A DNA stretch of 64,000 bases from Olavius algarvensis associated proteobacterium Delta 3 (GCA_903231505.1 CAFBRK010000293.1:1-64000); one strand, 5' to 3'; counted from the stretch's first letter, positions 42,784-51,976 are shown. Translations and numbers: made by a program. Notes: generated from the letters alone by a model not told the origin.

Positions 42784-42874
42784 TCGGTATCGGGATCGCT
42801 ATCGGGATCGGAATCGAATGAGTGCGGCCATTTCCCCAATCGATACCGATACCGAACCCGACGCCTCCGATACC
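42784..42874. repeat. ATCGG-type long inverted repeat
   Basis: The left arm begins TCGGTATCGGGATCGCTATC and ends GGAATCGA (42784-42817). The right arm is TCGATACCGATACCGAACCC and continues to 42874. It is an imperfect long hairpin in a non-coding gap, the same family as the one at 61825-61910. Confidence 0.75.
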
Positions 42875-42923
42875 TTCATTATAGTGGAATCCTGCCGATA
42901 GGAAAGGGGTGCCGCCCTATGCT

Positions 42924-43589
42924 CTAATATGTAATAAACTCATAACTGGCGGATTTATACCCCAAAATTTTCTGAATATGAAAGATCAAAATGCGACTTT
43001 CATAGTGCTCGACCAATTGCTTCAACCCCTGCTTGGCTTTCTGAAATTTTTTCCGCTGTAGATTGCTGATCAATGTGGTGGAATCGATATCCACGGCCCG
43101 GCCCTCGCAGACGATCCTTGGACCGTCGCCGATGAGCACCTCCCATTCCCGGGCGATCTGAAGCCCCGTCTCTTCTATGGCTGGGTAGAACGTCCGGGTC
43201 ACGTAATTTCGATAATCTTTGTCTCTGCCGCTGATGATATCCCACATCTGCGAAAATTTAACGGTATTTTTTTTGACCTCCTTGGAGTAGTCTTCCTTTG
43301 TTCCTGTGCTGACGAGGACCTTGGTCTTATAGCCATGGAGGTAATCCTGAAGATCGGCATTCAACTCCTTGTATTTCGGATCCCGAAGACCCTTTTCAAG
43401 CTGGTCCAGATCGTTGCTGACGCCTTCCAGGATGATTTCGCCGGCTCCGCCGATCAGCACCGTCCATCCGGCGACCACATGAATGCCCAGGCTGTTCATC
43501 CCCGGAATATACTTCCGGATGACGAACTTTTTGTAATCGGCTACTTTGTCCCGATCGATGGTCCAATACTGGTTGAATTTGACCGCCAT
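42924..43589 (-). CDS. Tandem-duplicated NIPSNAP/dimeric alpha-beta barrel-like protein
   Basis: The 221-residue protein consists of two homologous halves. Half one starts VKFNQYWTIDRDKVADYKKF and half two VKFSQMWDIISGRDKDYRNY. Each continues with a GxHVVAGWTVLIGG or GLQIAREWEVLIGD block, then an acidic strand and a helical end. The pattern (strand with aromatic residues, helix, strand GW/EW) is that of small ferredoxin-like alpha/beta barrel domains such as NIPSNAP or ABM. Two copies in one chain would form an intramolecular barrel. Function unknown. It is on the same strand as the upstream HEAT gene, 150 bases away. The ATG has AAAGGAGGCAC upstream. Confidence 0.75.
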   Translation of the reverse strand: MAVKFNQYWTIDRDKVADYKKFVIRKYIPGMNSLGIHVVAGWTVLIGGAGEIILEGVSNDLDQLEKGLRDPKYKELNADLQDYLHGYKTKVLVSTGTKEDYSKEVKKNTVKFSQMWDIISGRDKDYRNYVTRTFYPAIEETGLQIAREWEVLIGDGPRIVCEGRAVDIDSTTLISNLQRKKFQKAKQGLKQLVEHYESRILIFHIQKILGYKSASYEFITY

Positions 43590-43741
43590 GGATTGTGCCT
43601 CCTTTATAGCTGATGCGAGCCAGTATCATCTTCGTGTCCCGTTGGCCGCAGGGAGTTCATCAAAATCATACTAAGACATGGGCAGGGAATACAAGTAAAA
43701 ATTTCTTTCGCGATGTCTCCGGCAACTGAAGACAGGTCGGC

Positions 43742-44506
43742 CTAAAGGCTTCTCATTTCCTCCAAGACATCTTCTGCGGTCTTTCGCACATACCCGTCTT
43801 CATCCAGCAACATTTCCTCCAAGGGGGTGATGGCCCGCTGGTCGCCGATCTTTCCCAGGGCTTCCGCCGCGGTCTTCTGGACATTCCAGTTTTCATCCCG
43901 CAGGGCCTTGATCAGGGGATCCACGGCCCTTTCATCCCCGATCATACCGAGAGCGATTGCCGCCCCCCACCGGACGATGAGGTCGTCATCCTCCAAGGCC
44001 TCGATCAACGGATCGACAGCTCGTGTATCCCCGATCCAGCCGAGAGCCAGCATCGCTCCATAGCGGGGATAATCGTGTTCGAGATCTGAATAGAGGCTGA
44101 GCTCGGAATACGCCATCGCTTTTATCAACGGATCGACAGCTCTTTCATCTCCGATTTTTCCCAACGACTCCGCTGCCGCTTTCCGAACACTCCAGTCCTC
44201 GTCTTTATTGTTCAATGTTGCAATCAAGGGGGCGACTGCCCCGGGCGCTTTAATCTCCCCCAATGCCTCTGCCGATTTCCAGCGAACGTACGGCTTTTTG
44301 TCTGCAAGGCTTTCAATTAACAGGTCGGTGGCGCGGTTGTCGCCAATCCGCCCGAGAGCCTCTGCCGCTTCCCACCGGGCATACTTGGACCGACTCTCTT
44401 TCAAGATTCGCATCAGTTCATCCGCGTCATCCCGCTTGGCCGATTGAAACGTGTTGAACAGATCAGCGAACCTGAATATTTCGACAAATTCATCAAATAA
44501 TGACAT
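43742..44506 (-). CDS. HEAT-repeat (PBS lyase-type) protein
   Basis: The 254-residue protein is built of about seven HEAT-like repeats of roughly 31 residues. Each carries the pattern AAEALGRIGDNRATDLLIES, AAESLGKIGDERAVDPLIKA, AIALGMIGDERAVDPLIKAL or similar. This is the EZ-HEAT/PBS-lyase repeat class, which makes a curved solenoid for protein binding. There is no signal peptide. The gene starts 13 bases after the membrane-anchored protein upstream and is probably part of the tail of the antiporter transcript. It most likely scaffolds another protein; the partner is unknown. Confidence 0.88.
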   Translation of the reverse strand: MSLFDEFVEIFRFADLFNTFQSAKRDDADELMRILKESRSKYARWEAAEALGRIGDNRATDLLIESLADKKPYVRWKSAEALGEIKAPGAVAPLIATLNNKDEDWSVRKAAAESLGKIGDERAVDPLIKAMAYSELSLYSDLEHDYPRYGAMLALGWIGDTRAVDPLIEALEDDDLIVRWGAAIALGMIGDERAVDPLIKALRDENWNVQKTAAEALGKIGDQRAITPLEEMLLDEDGYVRKTAEDVLEEMRSL

Positions 44507-44519
44507 GTTTCGACCTGCT

Positions 44520-45092
44520 TTACCCTGAGATCCTGACCGTCTGGCTGAAAATTTCCAGCCCGCTCTTGAAATCGGTAATGACCAGTCTTCCGACCCTTCC
44601 CGTCTTGAGTGTAATTGTCCTTTCCAATGTTGCCGTTTCTCCGGGTTCCAGATTCGACACCCTGCCCTGCTCGATCTCCTCCCCGACCATCACCAGAGAG
44701 CTGGCCCGTTCGATGGCCCCGGGGTTCGATAGATCGGGAATCCACACGCAGCGGGTGTTCGCAAACCGCACCGGATCCCCATCCCGGTGGGCGATGATCA
44801 GGTTGCCCTGACCGGTGGAGGTACGGATGATTTCCAGAACCGGTTCCGGTATCATCGGCCGCCCTGCAGATACAAGGATGATGAACCCGGCGATGACGAT
44901 CGCCCAGAAGAGAATACCGGCCGCCGGCCGCCCTGCAGATACAAGGATGATGAACCCGGCGATGACGATCGCCCAGAAGAGAATACCGGCCGCCGGCCGC
45001 CAGTCCATGATCGGAATATGGTTGTCTGTCTCTTCCATCTTTTTATTTGCCTGTTCCGGGTTTTCCGATCCTTTCCGCCCAGCAGGAGTCAA
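44520..45092 (-). CDS. Membrane protein with duplicated TM helix and pilin-like C-terminal domain
   Basis: The 190-residue protein has two identical 23-residue segments in tandem (about residues 32-54 and 55-77), each one hydrophobic helix (AGILFWAIVIAGFIILVSAG). They are encoded by a perfect 69-base repeat. The rest (NLIIAHRDGDPVRFANTRCV, LEPGETATLERTITLKTG) recalls the beta-rich domain of archaeal type IV pilin-like proteins, where H-x-G-G-D-P is typical; that link is weak. With one helix the domain would be outside the membrane, with two it returns to the inside. The start is uncertain: TTG 45092 has AGGA upstream, ATG 45038 is an alternative. It lies 20 bases after the last antiporter gene. 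Confidence 0.7.
   Translation of the reverse strand: MTPAGRKGSENPEQANKKMEETDNHIPIMDWRPAAGILFWAIVIAGFIILVSAGRPAAGILFWAIVIAGFIILVSAGRPMIPEPVLEIIRTSTGQGNLIIAHRDGDPVRFANTRCVWIPDLSNPGAIERASSLVMVGEEIEQGRVSNLEPGETATLERTITLKTGRVGRLVITDFKSGLEIFSQTVRISG
44857..44994. repeat. Perfect 69-bp tandem duplication inside a gene
   Basis: Units 44857-44925 and 44926-44994 are identical, and a third partial copy starts at 44995 (GGCCGCC). The unit length is a multiple of three, so the frame is kept. The unit begins GGCCGCCCTGCAGATACAAG. Confidence 0.95.
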
Positions 45093-45112
45093 CCATTCCT
45101 GCCGGGCCTGAA

Positions 45113-46879
45113 TTAGATCCCTTTCATCAGTATCGCCGCCAACAGGCTGAATATCACCACGATAATGGTGACCCCGGCGCCGATTGCCGAAGGGGTCATC
45201 TTCAATGCAATACCCGGATTGCGGACCGCAGTAATCGCAACATCGGCGACCTTTAACATGCTCCTGTCAAGAAATGCGCCGAAGGCCATCAAGGGGCCCC
45301 GGCAGAACGACACCAGGGCGTAACCGGGCACGCGTCCGAGCCAATCCGAATCGAGGGTATACGTGGGGGTACCTCGAATCAATGTTCTTAAATACCAGGC
45401 CGCCAGGAACGTGAACACAAACATTTGAGAAATCGAGAATACCCGGGTGATGGTGTACGGGACAAAATCGACCGGATAGGGGAGCATTTCATAAAACGGG
45501 TAATAGGGGTATACGCCCATATACACGCAAAGGAACGCCGGTATGGTCATGCCGATTAACATGTTGATCGGCGTATTTTCGGGCTTGTCTTTCAGTTTGA
45601 CCCGGATATCGGCCGGCGGCTCGTCTCTTCCCTGGAACCATAGATTATAAGGGAGTTTGACCGCCGTATGCAGAAACGTCCCCACGGTGGCTCCTTCCAG
45701 GAGCAGATAGACGATGGGTTGATGGATCAATTCAGCGGCTTCGATGGTCATGCTTTTGCTCACGAATCCATTGAAATACGGCATCCCCGAAATCGAAAAA
45801 CCACCAATCAAGTAGAGCCAGAAGGAAATGCGCATGTACTTGTACAGTCCGCCCGTGTTGGTGAACTTGCACGTACCGGTGACAGACAACACGGTGCTGG
45901 CCCCCATGAGAAGAAGGCAGCTGTAGATGATGTGGGAGATAATGTGAGACACACAACCGAGTATGCCAAGGTAGGTACCGATTCCAACACCGCATATCAT
46001 GTACCCATCCTGTGAAATGATGTGATAGCCGCACAGCCTCCTGGCGTCGTTCTCCAGTACGGCCAGGAAAAGGGCGACAACGGCCGTCACCACCCCCAGC
46101 CACATCAGCAGTTCCACGCCTGGAAAACACCGGACTAGTCCGTAAATCCCGGTCTTGGTACTGAATGCGGTCACATATAATACGCTGGTCACGCCTCCTG
46201 TGGAATAGGCATCCGGCAACCAGGAATGGACCGGAAACGATCCCGCATCGATCAGAAATCCGATCATCATGAAGTAGTAGGCCAGATACGGCCAGCCCCA
46301 TCCCCAGGGCATTAAATCCAGATAGATGGAACCGGTCGTTTGCACGTGCATGATACTGCCGGCCAGAAGAAATCCACCGGCCACAACGTGCCATAAAAAG
46401 TATCTGAATCCAGACGCCTTTGACGTCTTGGTCCCCCGGAACCAGATGAGGAAGACCGCGGACCAGGTCGCGATCTCCACAAAGAAAATATAGGTAAACA
46501 GGTCACGGGCAAAAATTGCCGACACCGAACTTCCAATATGGATGAGCGCACTGACGTGCTCCCAGTCGTTCTTCTCCCGGAGGGCGAAAATGAGCATGGC
46601 AATGCCGATCACCACGTATACATAAGCAAAGATCATGCTCATCTTGTCGATCCGCCCCAACTCGAGCGTATAGTGCAGGAACGGAATGCGCCATTTATGC
46701 AGGGCCCCGGGGAAGGCGGGAATGGCCCCGAAGAATCCCATCGAGGTGAGGAGCAGGATGACAAGTCCTGCTGACGGGAGAAGAATCAGGTAGACCTGCT
46801 TGACCTTTCTGTTGCCAAGAAACGGCACCAGAAACGCACCCAGCATGATCAACACCCCGGGATGTATCCAATCACCCAT
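45113..46879 (-). CDS. Mrp/NuoL-type antiporter subunit (third D-like subunit)
   Basis: This 588-residue, polytopic (about 14-16 helices) member of the proton-pumping Nuo/Mrp family carries the conserved FPVHSWLPDAYSTGGVTSVL and AFSTKTGIYGLVRCF segments, with the functional lysine in STKTG. A C-terminal extension includes a further membrane helix close to the end. It is the last antiporter subunit gene of the operon and follows an 81-residue membrane protein by five bases. It is one of three D/NuoM/NuoN-like subunits in this cluster. It probably conducts protons or sodium. The exact homologue (MrpA N-terminal type or MrpD type) is not certain. Confidence 0.85.
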   Translation of the reverse strand: MGDWIHPGVLIMLGAFLVPFLGNRKVKQVYLILLPSAGLVILLLTSMGFFGAIPAFPGALHKWRIPFLHYTLELGRIDKMSMIFAYVYVVIGIAMLIFALREKNDWEHVSALIHIGSSVSAIFARDLFTYIFFVEIATWSAVFLIWFRGTKTSKASGFRYFLWHVVAGGFLLAGSIMHVQTTGSIYLDLMPWGWGWPYLAYYFMMIGFLIDAGSFPVHSWLPDAYSTGGVTSVLYVTAFSTKTGIYGLVRCFPGVELLMWLGVVTAVVALFLAVLENDARRLCGYHIISQDGYMICGVGIGTYLGILGCVSHIISHIIYSCLLLMGASTVLSVTGTCKFTNTGGLYKYMRISFWLYLIGGFSISGMPYFNGFVSKSMTIEAAELIHQPIVYLLLEGATVGTFLHTAVKLPYNLWFQGRDEPPADIRVKLKDKPENTPINMLIGMTIPAFLCVYMGVYPYYPFYEMLPYPVDFVPYTITRVFSISQMFVFTFLAAWYLRTLIRGTPTYTLDSDWLGRVPGYALVSFCRGPLMAFGAFLDRSMLKVADVAITAVRNPGIALKMTPSAIGAGVTIIVVIFSLLAAILMKGI

Positions 46880-46884
46880 CTGAA

Positions 46885-47130
46885 CTACTGCCTCCGGCGT
46901 TTTTCATAATAATCCACAGGCCTGACAAGCCATATTCCCAGCAGTTTGGCCCCTAAAATCAGAATGGAACAGAATACAAAACCACAGATGGCAAAAAAGC
47001 CCGGTATATACTGGAACGCGAAGTGGTAGTGAAGCTTGTCGAAGTAGAGCAGCAGGAACCCGATAACGAGACTCCCGCCGACACCAAAAATATAATAGAG
47101 CTTCATGAGCAACTCTTTGGTTATTTTCAT
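46885..47130 (-). CDS. Small two-helix membrane protein in Mrp operon
   Basis: The product is 81 residues from the ATG at 47130 (CGGAGGGGTGTGAGA upstream), with two membrane helices (LYYIFGVGGSLVIGFLLLYF and IPGFFAICGFVFCSILILGA) and a basic C-terminus (PVDYYEKRRRQ). It starts two bases after the stop of the preceding D subunit and ends five bases before the next, so it is firmly inside the operon. It does not match a standard Mrp subunit that I know and may be an accessory subunit of the complex. Confidence 0.8.
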   Translation of the reverse strand: MKITKELLMKLYYIFGVGGSLVIGFLLLYFDKLHYHFAFQYIPGFFAICGFVFCSILILGAKLLGIWLVRPVDYYEKRRRQ

Positions 47131-47132
47131 TC

Positions 47133-48635
47133 TCACACCCCTCCGAAGAGATTGTTTACGGCCGTCTGCGCCAGGTCGAAAATGTGAAACATGTTCGGGA
47201 ACAGGCAAAACAAAACAGAGAAAATACCGGTGATGCCAAGGGGCACGACCATGAAAAGATATAACGGTCGTCCGGTCTCCTTAACCCCGGCGTCCTTGGG
47301 TTTTTCAAAAAATGCCGTCCTGACCACGGGGAAAAAATAGACGAGATCAAGTACGGAAGCCGTGATGGCAACAAACAGGAATGCCATCTGATCCGCCTGT
47401 ATGGTGCCCAGGCAAAAATACCATTTGCTGATAAATCCGGCCAGCGGCGGAATGCTGCACATGCCGAATGCGGCCACGGTGAAGGCCATCAGGGTGATGG
47501 GCATAACCCTGCCGACCCCGGCCATCTGGCTGATCTGCTTCTTCCCGGTGACGACCATGATGGCGCCGGCACACAGAAAGAGCGTAATTTTCATAAACCC
47601 ATGGTAGGCGATATGGATCATGGCCCCGATGGCGGCCATGGGACTCAAAATGGCCGCACCAAGAATAATAAAAGAGAGCTGATTGATGGTGGAATAGGCG
47701 AGCAGCCGTTTGAGGTTATCCTGCCCGATGGCATAGAGGTTGGCGACGATAATGGTAAAAGAGGCGACGCAGGCCAGCGTGATGCCGAGACTCAGTTCAT
47801 GCATCAGTTCGGTCCCATACAGGTAGTACACGATCCGGATGATGCCGAACACACCGGCCTTTACAACGGCGACGGCATGCAGCAATGCACTGACCGGTGT
47901 CGGGGCGACCATTGCGGTGGGGAGCCACGCGTGAACCGGCATCCAGGCGGCCTTGACGAATCCCATCATAAAGCAAAAGAACGCAATCTGCAGCGTGAGC
48001 CTGGAGGTCCCATCGAGGGCCGGTTTTAATATTCCGTTGGGCGTAAAATCGGTCGTTCCAACGGCATAATAGACCGTCAATATGCCAAACAGAAAGAAGA
48101 CCCCTCCGGTGAGCAGATAGGCCAGGTATTTATGGCCGCCATGGATGGCCTCCGGCGTCTCATCGTGGGCGACCAGGGGATACGTGGACAGGGTCAATAT
48201 TTCATAGAATACGAACATCGTAACCAGATTGGCCGAAAGCGCAATCCCGATGGCACCCAGCAGGGCAAGAGCGAAACAGAAGAAAAACCGTGTCTGGGCG
48301 TGCTCGTCCAGCGATCGCATGTAGCCGATGGAATAAAGGGAGACCAGTATCCACAGAAAAGATGAGGTGGTGGCGAAGATCAGGCCAAAGGCGTCCACCT
48401 GAAGTGCGAAGTCAATTCCCGGAAGAAGATTGAACCATTTGAATGTTATGGATCCCTGCTGCAGAACAACCGGCGTCATCGACAGGACAGTCAGGAAAAG
48501 TAGTGTACTACCGATCAGTATCCAGCTTTCCCTGACGTTCGGACGACTCCCGAACAGTAGAATGAGACACGCCACTGCGCCCGGCCAGAAAATGGCCAGT
48601 AAGGGCCTGTATTCAATTGAAAGTAATTCCATCAT
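47133..48635 (-). CDS. Mrp antiporter subunit D (MnhD/NuoN-like), copy 2
   Basis: This 500-residue proton-conducting membrane protein has about 14 helices. Conserved features are WMPVHAWLPTAMVAPTPVSA and LLHAVAVVKAGVFGIIRIVY, whose lysine is the transmembrane proton-relay residue of the family. It belongs to the MrpD/NuoM/NuoN group. Its start is 62 bases after the previous D-like gene. Two consecutive D genes are common in Mrp-like clusters of anaerobes, related to the membrane arms of Mbh-type complexes. No hydrogenase or formate module is adjacent. Confidence 0.9.
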   Translation of the reverse strand: MMELLSIEYRPLLAIFWPGAVACLILLFGSRPNVRESWILIGSTLLFLTVLSMTPVVLQQGSITFKWFNLLPGIDFALQVDAFGLIFATTSSFLWILVSLYSIGYMRSLDEHAQTRFFFCFALALLGAIGIALSANLVTMFVFYEILTLSTYPLVAHDETPEAIHGGHKYLAYLLTGGVFFLFGILTVYYAVGTTDFTPNGILKPALDGTSRLTLQIAFFCFMMGFVKAAWMPVHAWLPTAMVAPTPVSALLHAVAVVKAGVFGIIRIVYYLYGTELMHELSLGITLACVASFTIIVANLYAIGQDNLKRLLAYSTINQLSFIILGAAILSPMAAIGAMIHIAYHGFMKITLFLCAGAIMVVTGKKQISQMAGVGRVMPITLMAFTVAAFGMCSIPPLAGFISKWYFCLGTIQADQMAFLFVAITASVLDLVYFFPVVRTAFFEKPKDAGVKETGRPLYLFMVVPLGITGIFSVLFCLFPNMFHIFDLAQTAVNNLFGGV

Positions 48636-48697
48636 AGTTGGTGCTCTTATGCGTTATGCATCAAGGCATCCCCCACTGATAAGACCGGAATTCCGGT

Positions 48698-50194
48698 TCA
48701 GAACCCCGAGGGAACGGTATATCGAATGACTTCGTCTACAATGACCTGATTGAAAATACCCACCAGAATGATGGCAGCGGCCAGCACACCTGCCGGGATC
48801 AACATGCTGAGCGGGACCCCGCTCGGATGCGGGTTGCCCGGGATGCCGGCGTGAGCACCACCCGTGTCCTGGCCATGGACATACAGGGCCTTGTCGAAAA
48901 CTCTGAAAAACAACGCGACATTGATCAGGGTGCACAGGAGCAACGCCGCTACAAACCCCCATTGATGGGCCTGGATACCGCCCAGGAGCAAATACCATTT
49001 GCTGAAAAACCCGCACGTCGGCGGGACTCCGATCACCGCCAACGCCCCCACGGAAAATATGACCGCCGTTGTCGGCATGGTGCTGAACATGCCCTTGAAA
49101 TCGTCGATACGGTGGCCTCCGGTCCGGTACATGATCTGTGCGGCCACCAGAAACAGGCAGGCCACCATTATGGCATCGTTGAGGATGTGGAAGACCGCTC
49201 CCTTGAATGCGATGGTGTTTGCCACGCCGATTCCTCCGACGATAAAGCCGATTTCGGCGATGATCACATACGACAGCATGCGTTTGAAGTCGCTCTGAGA
49301 CAGCGCCATCACGGCACCAAAGAGTATGGCTACCGTCCCGAACCAAACCATGACGTCAGTGACATGAGTCACGGATATCGAGAAGTCAGGTTGAAAAACG
49401 GTGAACATCACCCGGATTAAGGCGTAGGCCATTACCTTGGTCATCAAGGGAGCGATCACGGCACTGACCGCCGACGGTGCATAGGCATAGGCATCCGGCA
49501 GCCATCCGTGCAGCGGAAACAGCGCGATCTTGATTCCCAAACCGGTCATAATGAACGAAAACCCGATCAGAATCGTTTTGGACTGGTACAGGTCGGGTAG
49601 TAATTGGCCCAAATCTGCCATATTCAAGGAACCGGTGGCGATATACAGACAGCCGACCCCCAACAGGTAGAAGCTGGCACCGATAGTGCCGAGAAGTATA
49701 TAGCGAACGCTGGCATACAGGGACCGATCTTCTCCCATGGCGATGAGGGCATACCCGGAAAGGGCAGAAACTTCCAAGAGCACAAAGAGATTAAACAGAT
49801 CCGCCGTGATGCAAATTCCTAAAAGACCGGTGACGAATAAAAGGTATAGACTCCAGAAAAGCGCCGTCTTGTCCGGCAGCTCTCTTTCGACGCTCTCTTT
49901 GGAATGGGCCGCTGTGATCAGACTGAGCAGTGAGATCAATACCAGCATCATGGCGTTGAGGTGATCGATCCGATATTCGATCCCCCAGGGCGGCTCCCAT
50001 CCCCCCAGCCAATAATGGATCGGGCCGTCCGTGATCACGGCGGTCAGAATCCATACCGACAGTGCGCCGCATCCGGCCAATGCAACGATGACCAGAACGT
50101 ACCCGGCACGTTTCACCCACCATGCGGAGAAAAAGACAAAAAAGGCCGTCACCAGGGGGAGGATAACGACTATGGCTGGCAGATTTTGACTCAT
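48698..50194 (-). CDS. Mrp antiporter subunit D (MnhD-like), copy 1
   Basis: This 498-residue polytopic protein has the family segments IKIALFPLHGWLPDAYAYAP and SAVSAVIAPLMTKVMAYALI, with the conserved lysine in LMTKV. It starts with a hydrophobic helix (MSQNLPAIVVILPLVTAFFV). It follows the cyclic-nucleotide-binding gene by 17 bases. It is the first of three D-like subunits in transcription order and the one most similar to standard MrpD. It is thought to translocate protons in exchange for sodium together with the A/C subunits. Confidence 0.92.
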   Translation of the reverse strand: MSQNLPAIVVILPLVTAFFVFFSAWWVKRAGYVLVIVALAGCGALSVWILTAVITDGPIHYWLGGWEPPWGIEYRIDHLNAMMLVLISLLSLITAAHSKESVERELPDKTALFWSLYLLFVTGLLGICITADLFNLFVLLEVSALSGYALIAMGEDRSLYASVRYILLGTIGASFYLLGVGCLYIATGSLNMADLGQLLPDLYQSKTILIGFSFIMTGLGIKIALFPLHGWLPDAYAYAPSAVSAVIAPLMTKVMAYALIRVMFTVFQPDFSISVTHVTDVMVWFGTVAILFGAVMALSQSDFKRMLSYVIIAEIGFIVGGIGVANTIAFKGAVFHILNDAIMVACLFLVAAQIMYRTGGHRIDDFKGMFSTMPTTAVIFSVGALAVIGVPPTCGFFSKWYLLLGGIQAHQWGFVAALLLCTLINVALFFRVFDKALYVHGQDTGGAHAGIPGNPHPSGVPLSMLIPAGVLAAAIILVGIFNQVIVDEVIRYTVPSGF

Positions 50195-50211
50195 GATCCT
50201 CTATTGCAGAG

Positions 50212-50694
50212 TTACTCCGCGAATAATTGCTGCATCTCCGGATGGTTCATGATCGCCTGCCGGAACTGCTCTGTACGATAGTCGAGCCGTTTTTTGATGA
50301 TGACCAGCAACCGCTGGTACAGAATCAGACCCATCTGGGGGTATTGTTGTATCATCCGGTCTATCTTCTCCCGTTTGAACGACATCACCTCGGAGGGTTC
50401 CACACAGACGGCATCCACGGTGTAGGTCCCGTCCTCGACCATGGCCGACCATCCGAACGAATAGCCGGGTTTGATGGATCCGACGATAGCGGTCACATCC
50501 TCCGAAATTTTCTGTTCCAGGAGTATGAGACCGGATCGCATCATATAGAAGCGATCCGCCCATTGATGCTGCCTGAAGAGCACCTCTTCTCGATCGAACT
50601 TCAGGATATCGACGATGGTTGTCAGTTGATCGAGCATCTCATCCGACAGATAGGTGAGCATGACAATCTGTTTTAAATCATCCCGTTGGACCAT
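50212..50694 (-). CDS. Cyclic-nucleotide-binding domain protein in Mrp operon
   Basis: The product is 160 residues from the ATG at 50694 (CGGAGAAAAAGAAA upstream). The whole length is one cNMP-binding domain: LKFDREEVLFRQHQWADRFY, MMRSGLILLEQKISEDVTAI, GYSFGWSAMVEDGTYTVDAV. It ends in the C-helix region (QAIMNHPEMQQLFAE) with no helix-turn-helix domain. It therefore resembles a free-standing regulatory or sensory domain rather than a CRP/FNR transcription factor. The canonical phosphate-binding cassette R-x-A is not evident (GWSAMVEDGTYT). Its position between the C and D antiporter genes suggests it gates or monitors the transporter. Confidence 0.82.
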   Translation of the reverse strand: MVQRDDLKQIVMLTYLSDEMLDQLTTIVDILKFDREEVLFRQHQWADRFYMMRSGLILLEQKISEDVTAIVGSIKPGYSFGWSAMVEDGTYTVDAVCVEPSEVMSFKREKIDRMIQQYPQMGLILYQRLLVIIKKRLDYRTEQFRQAIMNHPEMQQLFAE

Positions 50695-50747
50695 TTTCTT
50701 TTTCTCCGAAATTGCTTGGCCCGGCCGTTGCAGGATCCTGTGACGGG

Positions 50748-51143
50748 TCACTGCTCGTCCATTTTCGCCAATATCTCGTCTTCCTCGAGGGTTTGATATT
50801 TTTGGTGGACCTTGATGACCAGCGCCAGGGCGACACCCAGGGTGGCCACCGCCACAACGATAGCCGTGAGCATGAGCACGTGGGGCAGGGGATTGATGTA
50901 ATCGATTGCGTTGACGGCGTGGTGACCCGCGTCGTGTCCGTGCATGATGATCGGAATGGTAGCATTGTACTTTGCGCCGATGGAGATAAAGAAAAGGATG
51001 ACGGCGGTCTGGAGAATGTTCATGCCGATGATCTTTTTAACCAGGTTGTTTTTAGCGATCACGGCCCACAGACCGATCATCATCAGCGCAATGTAGACCC
51101 AGTAGTTGACCTTGGATATCAGAATCGGTACCAGATCGCTCAT
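50748..51143 (-). CDS. Mrp antiporter subunit C (NuoK-like)
   Basis: The 131-residue protein has three membrane helices (VNYWVYIALMMIGLWAVIAK; IIGMNILQTAVILFFISIG; LPHVLMLTAIVVAVATLGVA) and a cytoplasmic tail. NNLVKKIIGMNILQTAVILF is the MrpC/NuoK signature, with a conserved membrane-embedded acidic/polar region. It starts two bases after the end of subunit B and lies 53 bases before the cNMP-binding gene. It is probably part of the ion-translocating core with subunits A and D. Confidence 0.92.
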   Translation of the reverse strand: MSDLVPILISKVNYWVYIALMMIGLWAVIAKNNLVKKIIGMNILQTAVILFFISIGAKYNATIPIIMHGHDAGHHAVNAIDYINPLPHVLMLTAIVVAVATLGVALALVIKVHQKYQTLEEDEILAKMDEQ

Positions 51144-51145
51144 CC

Positions 51146-51976
51146 CTACAGTCCCTCATCCTGCCGGCCGGCAGACACGATGTTGTAATAGAGGAGCACC
51201 ATGACGGCCATCACGGAGATGCCGACCCCGATTTCCACTATCAGTATGCCGTGGGATCGGGCCGTCACCGGATCCACTCCGAATAGTGTCGACAGTGCAC
51301 CGTAATCGAGGTAGCCGGCACCCAACAGCATGCAGAGGGCCCCGGTGCTGGCATAGATAAATACCCCCAGCCCGCAAAGGAGCACGGCGGCTTTTTCACC
51401 GAACCAGGCAAGGCCCGACCGGAGGTTGGTGGAGATGGCGTACAACGCGATGGAGGCCCCGAGGATGACACCCCCCTGGAATCCGCCTCCCGGGCTATGG
51501 TGCCCGTGGGCAATGACATAGAGCGCAAAGAGCTGGCTGAAGGGAATAATTAGCCGGCACCCTGTTTTCACGATCAGGTCATAAGGGACCCACATCAGGT
51601 CGATGCGCTCAAACTCCTCCATGGATTCCGGTAGCCGGGCACGTTGCTTCACGCGGAGCGTGATCCCGGTGGGAATGTGACGATACATCCGTGCCTCGGC
51701 TTCTTCCCGTTTGATCACACGCAGCAGAAAGAGACATGCGATACCGGCGGTAAAGATGACAATGGTTTCAAACATGGTATCGTAGCCCCGGTAATCGGCC
51801 AGGACCGCCGTGACGATGTTCGGCACGGAGGTTTCCTCCAGGGTGCGTTCGATATACCGGGGGGACACATGGGTGCTGGCCGGGGCGGCCGGATCACCCC
51901 AGGATGGAAAATCGAGGGTGCCGTAGATCAACAGTCCCCCGAACAACAGGACCACCAAGGTGCCGAGCACTTTCAA
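51146..51976 (-). CDS. Mrp antiporter subunit B, fused MbhE-like plus MnhB domains
   Basis: The product is 276 residues from a TTG at 51976. CACGGAGGACAAAGGA precedes it, and the TTG overlaps the TGA of the upstream gene (ATTGA). The N-terminal part (VLGTLVVLLFGGLLIYGTLD, then a loop and GYDTMFETIVIFTAGIACLF) corresponds to the MbhE/MrpA-tail segment. The C-terminal part (IVKTGCRLIIPFSQLFALYV, HGHHSPGGGFQGGVILGASI) is the MnhB domain. This fusion is typical of Mrp clusters lacking a full-length MrpA. Confidence 0.9.
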   Translation of the reverse strand: MKVLGTLVVLLFGGLLIYGTLDFPSWGDPAAPASTHVSPRYIERTLEETSVPNIVTAVLADYRGYDTMFETIVIFTAGIACLFLLRVIKREEAEARMYRHIPTGITLRVKQRARLPESMEEFERIDLMWVPYDLIVKTGCRLIIPFSQLFALYVIAHGHHSPGGGFQGGVILGASIALYAISTNLRSGLAWFGEKAAVLLCGLGVFIYASTGALCMLLGAGYLDYGALSTLFGVDPVTARSHGILIVEIGVGISVMAVMVLLYYNIVSAGRQDEGL

